Of a stretch of 9,861 nucleotides of DNA, positions 5,690 through 9,861 are shown in pieces (position 1 is the first letter of the stretch; each line of letters begins with the position of its first letter). Below the pieces are notes generated by a model that saw nothing but the letters and a program-made list of their open reading frames with translations, ran no database searches and was not told where the DNA came from. The stretch is from JBDSLU01 sp039916225 (GTDB lineage: Bacteria; Acidobacteriota; Vicinamibacteria; Vicinamibacterales; Vicinamibacteraceae), in contig JBDSLU010000126.1 of the NCBI GenBank assembly GCA_039916225.1, forward strand, positions 1 through 9,861, given 5' to 3'. The position numbers were made by a program, and so were the translations under genes.

Positions 5690-7009
5690 CTACCGGGCGC
5701 CTTCTTCGACCCGGTTGGATTCCGCGCTCCGGTTGGGCGGCGTCGCGCCGTCGATCGCGACGATCGCGTAGACGTAGCGGGCGCCCCGCCGCGGCGTGTC
5801 GTCGCGATAGGTCGTCTCGCGAATCGGCTGGGCCGTGAGCTGGGTGAGCGTGGCCGGCGGTCCGGCCGCGCCGAGTTCTCCGCGCAGGACCAGATACCCG
5901 GCGACGTCGCCGCCGGAGCTCGGATCCCAGATCAGGCTGACGCCGCCCTCGCTGCCGACTGCCGCCAGGTTGCTCGGGGCCGGCGGTGGGAACGTGTCCG
6001 CGAACGTCGTGCACGCCGTCGCCGACGGAGCGCTCTCGAGCCGGGCACTGCCGTAGACCCGTACCGCTCGCACCTGGTAGCAGCCCTCCGCGCCGAGCGT
6101 AATCGGGCCCTGCGTGTACGCCGCCGCTTCGACCGGCGTGGTGTTGAGCGGCTGCGGCGACACCTGATCGCCGCCCGCCGCGCGCGTCACGCGGTAAACA
6201 TTATAGGTCGTCGGGACGACGCCGGGCGCCAGCGAGCGGGCCTCGAGCTCGCCCGGCTCGGCCGGGCGCTGCACGCGCCGGAACGCACCGGCGGTGCCGG
6301 TCCAGGCGATGGTGGCGCTGGTCTCGGCGTGGGTCACGGTCACCGCGGTCGGCGGCGCCGGCGCGTCGGCGATCGGCACCGCGACGCGGTTCGATACCGC
6401 CGCCTGCGTCCCGTGGCGGCTCACGCCCACGGCGATGTAGGTGCGCGAGAACGGATCCTCGGCCGGGGCCGGGCCCAGCGGACGGACGAACACCGGCTTC
6501 ACCGCTGCCGCAGCCGGCGTCGCGCGCGTGTCGGGATGCACGAACGGCGTCAGGTCGGCGCGGGTCAGCTGTTCGACGACGCTGGCGATCGAGCCCTGCG
6601 CCGGCTGAATCTTCCGGGCGGCGAGCTCGGCGGCGGCACGGGCCCGCTCGGCCACCGATCCCCGGGTCGGGTCGGGCGTCTCGCCGGGTGTCTCGGGCGG
6701 AGCCACCAGGACCCGCCCGACCAGTTTGCCGAAGCGGATGAACTGCGGCCCGCCCAGCGAGGTGCCGGCCGGATCCTCGGGCTTGCCGGAGATGGCATAG
6801 ACCTCGACGGCGACCAGGTCGGCCGGTTTGGACTGGTCGGCGTTGGCCGACGGCACGGTGAACTGGGCCCGCACCTCGTCGCCGGTCTTGGCCACGACCA
6901 GGTCTTCGATACGCGCCGGCGCCACCCGCAGGGGGGCCAGCGGAGGCCCTTTCTTGCCGCACGCGACGAGCGCAAGGAGGGCGACGACGATCGCGCGGTG
7001 CGCGAGCAT
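5690..7009 (-). CDS. Exported lipoprotein with fibronectin type III domains and LptM-like N terminus
   Basis: This 439-residue protein starts with a lipoprotein signal (MLAHRAIVVALLALVAC) whose lipobox LVAC gives Cys17 as the lipidated residue. Gly18 rather than Asp follows it, compatible with outer-membrane sorting. CGKKGPPLAPLR at 17-28 resembles the start of LptM/YifL-type small lipoproteins. Then come FN3-like beta sandwiches: a divergent one at about 30-210, holding an Ala-rich helical stretch at 117-150, one at about 216-335 (Trp236, Tyr269/Tyr272), and a clear one at about 343-433 (PPPAPSNLAAVG, Trp361, Tyr372). FN3 units usually mediate protein or carbohydrate contacts; no catalytic motif is visible and the role is unknown. 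ATG 7009 is preferred; ATG 7021 is an equally possible start adding four residues (MSRP). It heads the run that continues into the transaldolase 17 nt downstream. The frame's extension to 7645 is only shadow sequence opposite the PEGA gene. Confidence 0.8.
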   Translation of the reverse strand: MLAHRAIVVALLALVACGKKGPPLAPLRVAPARIEDLVVAKTGDEVRAQFTVPSANADQSKPADLVAVEVYAISGKPEDPAGTSLGGPQFIRFGKLVGRVLVAPPETPGETPDPTRGSVAERARAAAELAARKIQPAQGSIASVVEQLTRADLTPFVHPDTRATPAAAAVKPVFVRPLGPAPAEDPFSRTYIAVGVSRHGTQAAVSNRVAVPIADAPAPPTAVTVTHAETSATIAWTGTAGAFRRVQRPAEPGELEARSLAPGVVPTTYNVYRVTRAAGGDQVSPQPLNTTPVEAAAYTQGPITLGAEGCYQVRAVRVYGSARLESAPSATACTTFADTFPPPAPSNLAAVGSEGGVSLIWDPSSGGDVAGYLVLRGELGAAGPPATLTQLTAQPIRETTYRDDTPRRGARYVYAIVAIDGATPPNRSAESNRVEEGAR

Positions 7010-7067
7010 GGGCCTCGACATCAGCCGGCAATCGTCGGCCGCGACGGCGCACTCTGTCAATGCTGGC

Positions 7068-7079
7068 CCTCGCGCGAGG
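7068..7079. repeat. 12-bp palindrome CCTCGCGCGAGG
   Basis: A perfect self-complementary 12-mer lies about 60 bp upstream of the lipoprotein start in the divergent gap. Its composition is common at this GC content, so an operator role is only a possibility. Confidence 0.4.
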
Positions 7080-7087
7080 CCGCTCGA

Positions 7088-7107
7088 GAGGACACCGCCG
7101 AGGACAC
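7088..7107. repeat. Two direct GAGGACAC copies at 12-bp period
   Basis: Exact copies occupy 7088-7095 and 7100-7107 in the divergent gap, with a shorter GAGGAC at 7208-7213. Direct octamers about one helical turn apart can be regulator half-sites, but there is no independent support. Confidence 0.35.
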
Positions 7108-7222
7108 TCGACCACGCCCCGACCCGATTTACCCCTCCTGTCGTACACTCGGTCAGTGGCAAGGGTGTTGCACAACCGTCGGTGGACCGAGCAACCTGCA
7201 ACCTGCTGAGGACGGGACTCGC

Positions 7223-7226
7223 GGAG
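7223..7226 (+). promoter_or_regulatory. Shine-Dalgarno GGAG of the PEGA-domain gene
   Basis: GGAG (within GCGGAGAACC) is six bases before ATG 7233 and immediately precedes a textbook signal peptide, so it decides the start over the open frame that runs upstream to 6828. Confidence 0.75.
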
Positions 7227-7232
7227 AACCCT

Positions 7233-8165
7233 ATGAAGCACCTGATTTGGACAATCGCGCTGACGGCCAGCCTGGCGGCGCCGCTGCCGGCGGCGGCCCA
7301 GCATGCGGTGCCTCGCGGCGGCGGCGGAGGCGGCTCAGACGGCGGCGGATCGAGCTCCGGTGGGAGCTCCAGCGGCGGCGGAGGCGGCTCGACCACGTCG
7401 AGCGGCGGCTCCTCGAGCGGTGGATCCTCGAGTGGTGGGTCGTCGTCCGGCGGCGGCAGCAGCTGGGCTCCCCCACGGCACCCCGGCGGATCCGGATCGT
7501 CCGGGTCTGGACGCTCCCGCGGCGGCGACTCCGGATCGACGGCCAGCGGCCGACGCTCCCCTGGCGGTTCCAGCTCGGGCTCCGATCCAGACCGCGTCGT
7601 CGGCGGCACCAGCGGCGGCCGGACCCGTGACGGCCGGCCCATCACCGGCTATGCCATACCGCGAGGCGTCTCCGTCCCGAGCGGCCGCCCCGGCGGCGAT
7701 TACTACTACTACCCGCGCGGCACCGACTGGTACTACTCGCCCTTCTACTACTCGCGCTACTCGCCGTACTACTACAGCGGCTTCGGCGCCAGCATGTGGG
7801 GCCTCGGCTACATCTGGGATCCGTTCTGGTTCGGCCCCGGCTACAGCTACTCCGACCCGTTTGGGGTCGGTGACCCGTATGGCTACGGCGGCGGTGGCGG
7901 CTATGCGGCGGGCGACGAGCCGGAGGACATCGAGGGCCAGGGCGGCCTGCGCATCAAGGTCAAGCCGCGCGACGCCCGGGTGATGGTCGACGGGACGTTC
8001 GCCGGAACGGTGGACGACTTCGACGGCAACTTCCAGCGGCTGCGCCTGGACGAGGGCGCGCACAAGGTCGAGCTCCAGGCGGACGGGTTCGAGCCGCTGC
8101 GCTTCGACGTGCTGATCGTCGATGGCCAGACGGTGACCTACAAGGGCAACCTCCGCCAGCGGTAG
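7233..8165 (+). CDS. Exported Gly/Ser- and Tyr-rich protein with C-terminal PEGA domain
   Basis: This 310-residue protein begins with a Sec signal peptide (MKHLIWTIALTASLAAPLPAAA, cleavage probably after Ala22). Residues 28-130 are low complexity, dominated by Gly and Ser with GGSSS units at 38-47 and 58-72. Residues 157-206 are strongly aromatic (YYYY at 157-160, WYY at 166-168, FYY at 171-173, YYY at 179-181, then Trp189, Trp195, FWF at 198-200, Tyr204, Tyr206). After an acidic linker, residues 237-308 form a PEGA domain (GGLRIKVKPRDARVMVDG, EGAHKVELQADGFEP), a small beta fold found on surface and periplasmic proteins. No membrane anchor or catalytic motif is visible beyond the signal, so it is probably periplasmic or envelope-associated, with the Gly/Ser part a flexible stalk. 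Function is unknown. It stands alone on its strand and converges on the kinase gene with a single base between stop codons. Confidence 0.88.
   Translation: MKHLIWTIALTASLAAPLPAAAQHAVPRGGGGGGSDGGGSSSGGSSSGGGGGSTTSSGGSSSGGSSSGGSSSGGGSSWAPPRHPGGSGSSGSGRSRGGDSGSTASGRRSPGGSSSGSDPDRVVGGTSGGRTRDGRPITGYAIPRGVSVPSGRPGGDYYYYPRGTDWYYSPFYYSRYSPYYYSGFGASMWGLGYIWDPFWFGPGYSYSDPFGVGDPYGYGGGGGYAAGDEPEDIEGQGGLRIKVKPRDARVMVDGTFAGTVDDFDGNFQRLRLDEGAHKVELQADGFEPLRFDVLIVDGQTVTYKGNLRQR
7344..7448 (+). repeat. Degenerate 15-bp tandem repeats encoding GGSSS
   Basis: Codons 38-47 and 58-72 of the PEGA gene encode five GGSSS units, separated by another Gly/Ser stretch. Synonymous codons vary between units (TCC, TCG, AGC and AGT for Ser), so the repeat is kept at the protein level and is not a recent DNA slippage. 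Confidence 0.75.
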
Positions 8166-8166
8166 A

Positions 8167-9264
8167 TTACGGTCGGGCCGGTTCCAGCCCTGGAGCCGGC
8201 CCGAACGTCACGACGAAGACCGACCCGCCGCTGTCCCCCGCTTCGACGAACGCCCGCCCGCCGTGCCGCTCGGCGACGGTTCGCACGATCGCCAGGCCGA
8301 GCCCGAGCCCGGGCACCCCACGGCCGACGCCCCGCCGGAACAACCCGAACACGTCGTCGCGCAGATGCCGCGGCACGCCTGGTCCGCCATCGCTGACGCG
8401 GAAGCCGACGTCGGGTCCCGCCGAGAAGCCTTCGATCGTCACCGGCCCGTCGACGCCGAAGGTGAGGGCGTTGTCGAGCAGATGGACCAGCGACTGGATG
8501 GCCCACTCGGCGTGGGCCCGCAGCGGCGGGAACCCGCCTTGCACCTCGATGCGCCCGGCGTGCTCCGGCCGCTCCTGGCGGAGACGTCGCAGCGCTTCGC
8601 CGGCGATGACCCCGCCGTCGACGATCGGCTGATCCGGCCTGATCGCCTGCGCCCGCACCAGCGTCGAGACGGCGTCGACGAGAGCGTCCATGCGACCGGC
8701 GCCGCGCATCAGGCGGTCGAGCAGATCGCAGCCGTCGCTGCCGAGCCGCTCGCCATGCTCGGCGCGGACCAGGCTGGCGATACCCGACAACGCTCGCAAC
8801 GGCTCGCGCAGGTCGTGTGTGGTGACGCTCAGCAGCGTCTCCAGCTCCCGGGTCCGGGCCGCCTCGAGCTCGGCCGCGCGGCGGTGGACGCTGACGTCCT
8901 CGACGAACGCTACGCGGCTGGCCGGCGCCAACCCGGCCGCGACCTCGGCCGTCTGCAGCACCGTCCACACCACGCGCCCATCGCGGTGGACGAAGCGCGC
9001 CTCTTCCACGAATGCCGTCCCGGCCGCGGCCGCCGCCGCCCAGCCCCCGACGACACGCTCCCGATCGTCGGGATGCAGGGTCGCGGCCCAGCCGCGTCCG
9101 ATCGCCGATCGGTCGGCGAGCCCGGCGATGGTGCGAAAACGCGCGTTGCTGAACAGGCAGTCGCCGGCCCGATCGGACACGAACAGGCCGACCGGGGACA
9201 GATCCCAGATCGCCTGCCACCACGCGGTCAGATCGACCGGCGGTGTCGGGGTTCGCGCTACCAT
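8167..9264 (-). CDS. Soluble PAS-domain sensor histidine kinase, Cph1-like HisKA type
   Basis: This 365-residue kinase has no membrane segment and should be cytosolic. Residues about 15-128 form a PAS sensor (LSPVGLFVSDRAG, a HPDD element at 64-67, then a C-terminal strand ending VAFVEDVSVHRR). A short helix leads to the H box TTHDLREPLR with the phospho-accepting His150; this wording is typical of phytochrome-type kinases. The ATPase part follows: N box HLLDNALTF (Asn265), G1 SDGGPGVP (Asp292), an F-box-like DVFGLFRR and G2 GLGLGLAI at 319-326. All kinase motifs are intact. No Cys/His chromophore or heme signature is evident in PAS, so the signal is unknown. ATG 9264 is preferred, with GAGGAA nine bases upstream; a GTG at 9288 would add eight residues but overlap the divergent regulator. 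The adjoining regulator is the likely partner. The last codons are part of a strong inverted repeat. Confidence 0.92.
   Translation of the reverse strand: MVARTPTPPVDLTAWWQAIWDLSPVGLFVSDRAGDCLFSNARFRTIAGLADRSAIGRGWAATLHPDDRERVVGGWAAAAAAGTAFVEEARFVHRDGRVVWTVLQTAEVAAGLAPASRVAFVEDVSVHRRAAELEAARTRELETLLSVTTHDLREPLRALSGIASLVRAEHGERLGSDGCDLLDRLMRGAGRMDALVDAVSTLVRAQAIRPDQPIVDGGVIAGEALRRLRQERPEHAGRIEVQGGFPPLRAHAEWAIQSLVHLLDNALTFGVDGPVTIEGFSAGPDVGFRVSDGGPGVPRHLRDDVFGLFRRGVGRGVPGLGLGLAIVRTVAERHGGRAFVEAGDSGGSVFVVTFGPAPGLEPARP
8173..8204. terminator. 15-bp stem-loop at the convergent PEGA/kinase junction
   Basis: The arm TCGGGCCGGTTCCAG at 8173-8187 pairs with 8190-8204; one T faces G, which is a wobble pair in the plus-strand RNA, and two bases separate the arms (the real loop is larger). 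It begins eight bases after the PEGA stop and lies within the kinase's final codons, where it encodes the segment PGLEPAR. Neither side carries a T-tract, so it is not a standard intrinsic terminator; a bidirectional 3'-end hairpin is the likeliest role. Confidence 0.55.
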
Positions 9265-9267
9265 GGC

Positions 9268-9277
9268 GGAACGTTCC
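9268..9277. promoter_or_regulatory. GGAACGTTCC palindrome between divergent start codons
   Basis: This perfect 10-mer sits between kinase ATG 9264 (minus) and regulator ATG 9281 (plus). On the minus strand it overlaps GAGGAA (9279-9274), nine bases before the kinase start. On the plus strand GGAA lies nine bases before ATG 9281. It therefore may act as ribosome-binding sequence for both genes, or be a regulator site. Confidence 0.5.
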
Positions 9278-9280
9278 TCG

Positions 9281-9730
9281 ATGTCCACAGTGCCCTCACG
9301 CCGTCCGGCGACCGTGCTGAGCGCGGAAGACGACGCCGACTTCCGGCTGCTCGTGAAGCGCGCCGTCGATCGCAGCGGCCTCGGCGTCGACTTGCGATTC
9401 GTCGAGGACGGCGAGCAGCTGCTCGACTACCTGCATCACCGCGGGTTCTACGCCAACGGTGAGGCGCCGCGCCCCAGCCTCGTCCTGCTCGACCTGAACA
9501 TGCCGCGCACCGACGGGCGCGACGCGCTGCGCGCGATCAAAGGCGATCCGGCGCTGCGCGCCATCCCGGTCGTCGTCTTCACGACGTCGAACGCCGCCGA
9601 GGACGTCAGGCTCTGCTATGCGATCGGCGCCAACGCCTTCGTGCGCAAGCCGATGGACATGCCGGCGCTGATCGATCTCGTGTCGACCATCGGCCACTAC
9701 TGGCTCGACGTCGTCGAACCGCCGCGCTGA
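9281..9730 (+). CDS. Single-domain Rcp1-like response regulator
   Basis: This 149-residue protein is a bare receiver domain. Acidic pocket residues EDD are at 16-18, the phospho-acceptor is Asp71 in LLDLNMPRTDGR, TTSN at 101-104 supplies the conserved Thr, and Lys123 is in VRKPMD. The long loop after helix 2 (YLHHRGFYANGEAPRP), the IKGDPALRAIPVVVFTTS motif and the HYWLDVVEPP ending are characteristic of Rcp1-type partners of phytochrome-like kinases. There is no DNA-binding or enzymatic output, so it should relay phosphate or act by protein contact. ATG 9281 was chosen; ATG 9263 in the same frame would add six residues (MAERSS) and share its CATG with the kinase start. Its most likely donor is the divergent PAS kinase, though a gene starting just downstream could encode another partner. 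Confidence 0.92.
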   Translation: MSTVPSRRPATVLSAEDDADFRLLVKRAVDRSGLGVDLRFVEDGEQLLDYLHHRGFYANGEAPRPSLVLLDLNMPRTDGRDALRAIKGDPALRAIPVVVFTTSNAAEDVRLCYAIGANAFVRKPMDMPALIDLVSTIGHYWLDVVEPPR

Positions 9731-9734
9731 CCTT

Positions 9735-9739
9735 AGGAG
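9735..9739 (+). promoter_or_regulatory. Shine-Dalgarno AGGAG of the 3'-truncated gene
   Basis: AGGAG lies five bases after the regulator stop and six bases before GTG 9746, the strongest ribosome-binding match on the plus strand of this end. It is the main support for a gene starting here. Confidence 0.6.
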
Positions 9740-9745
9740 CCCGTG

Positions 9746-9861
9746 GTGGAAGTGCCGCGTCGCACCGAGACGGGCGAGGCGCCCGGCGATCCAGGCGCGA
9801 GGAGGGAAGATACCGGCCGTATTCGACTGACGAGCAACGCCGAGCGCCGGGATGGGTCGCC
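9746..9861 (+). CDS. Start of an unidentified protein, 3'-truncated by window end
   Basis: A frame opening at GTG 9746 (GTG 9743 is also in frame) stays open to the window end, giving about 38 residues beginning VEVPRRTETGEAPGD and ending in a charged stretch. AGGAG six bases upstream and the 15-nt distance from the regulator stop suggest co-transcription with it. The visible part is hydrophilic, Arg/Glu-rich and probably disordered, with no signal peptide or domain. In Rcp1-type loci the following gene is often a further PAS or hybrid kinase, but nothing visible here proves that. Confidence 0.5.
   Translation, partial: MEVPRRTETGEAPGDPGARREDTGRIRLTSNAERRDGS

Larger units (their letters stand above)
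7022..7232. other. Divergent intergenic region between lipoprotein and PEGA genes
   Basis: This is the only sizeable non-coding gap and must hold the promoters of the minus-strand run and of the PEGA gene. I see no convincing sigma-70 hexamer pair on either strand. It contains a 12-bp palindrome CCTCGCGCGAGG at 7068-7079, two direct GAGGACAC copies at 7088-7095 and 7100-7107 (12-bp period), an inverted pair CTCGGTC/GACCGAG at 7148-7154 and 7185-7191, and a tandem GCAACCT at 7191-7204. Any of these could be an operator or leader structure; none matches a riboswitch I recognise. Confidence 0.5.

Noticed and set aside
5673..6014. N-terminal extension of the transaldolase frame
   Set aside because: It overlaps the FN3 lipoprotein coding end in another frame, while MKIFIDTGN with AGAAGG upstream is the canonical start.
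7160..7232. Possible riboswitch leader upstream of the PEGA gene (an ACGG word and a CTCGGTC/GACCGAG stem)
   Set aside because: Only one ACGG-type word and one short stem are present; no known aptamer core can be laid out, and the downstream gene is not a typical riboswitch target.
7344..7448. Possible CRISPR-like or satellite array
   Set aside because: The repeats are 15-bp degenerate codon units encoding GGSSS inside a secreted protein, with no spacers.
5675..7630. 651-codon plus-strand open frame across the lipoprotein and PEGA regions
   Set aside because: It is the arginine-rich shadow of the lipoprotein, crosses the divergent intergenic gap and has no signal or motif.
7010..7645. Upstream extension of the lipoprotein frame into a Pro/Glu-rich stretch
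   Set aside because: The extension is the complement of Gly/Ser codons of the PEGA gene. The lipoprotein signal peptide at 7009 marks the true N terminus.
8263..9462. 399-codon plus-strand open frame opposite the kinase
   Set aside because: It is antisense to an intact histidine kinase and runs out of frame into the response regulator; no homology is recognisable.

Overview
The window is a gene-dense, roughly 70% GC bacterial chromosome segment with ordinary housekeeping and accessory genes. I see no tRNA, rRNA, CRISPR array, insertion sequence or phage gene. The mix of a separate-subunit acyl-CoA carboxylase, a Gly/Ser/Tyr-rich exported PEGA-domain protein, a fibronectin-III lipoprotein and a Cph1/Rcp1-like two-component pair would suit an acidobacterium (Vicinamibacteria-like). 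That assignment is inference from gene style and composition only.

Layout: (1) 2-1309, plus strand, is the 3' part of a GT39-like polytopic membrane glycosyltransferase, truncated by the window edge. (2) 7009 down to 1322, minus strand, is a tightly spaced five-gene run: FN3 lipoprotein, short transaldolase, carboxyltransferase, biotin carboxylase, and biotin carrier protein. Gaps are 17 nt, 19 nt, about 79 nt and a 4-nt overlap. The last three together make one biotin-dependent acyl-CoA carboxylase, most likely of the propionyl-CoA type, whose alpha subunit is split into two polypeptides. (3) 7233-8165, plus strand, is an exported protein with GGSSS repeats, a Tyr-rich segment and a C-terminal PEGA domain. 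It is divergent from the lipoprotein across about 220 bp. (4) 8167-9264, minus strand, is a soluble PAS histidine kinase. (5) 9281-9730, plus strand, is a single-domain Rcp1-like response regulator, divergent from the kinase with start regions that practically overlap. (6) From about 9746 to the window end a further gene begins behind a good Shine-Dalgarno.

How they fit: the carboxylase would make methylmalonyl-CoA (or malonyl-type CoA) from acyl-CoA and bicarbonate. The transaldolase belongs to the non-oxidative pentose phosphate pathway and is probably only co-transcribed. The kinase and regulator are a plausible phosphorelay pair without a DNA-binding output.

I found no convincing undescribed system. 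The points most worth a second look are the palindrome-rich gap carrying a tiny coupled ORF between the carboxyltransferase and biotin carboxylase, the kinase/regulator start codons sharing one CATG and a small palindrome, and a 15-bp stem-loop at a convergent junction with a 1-nt gap.
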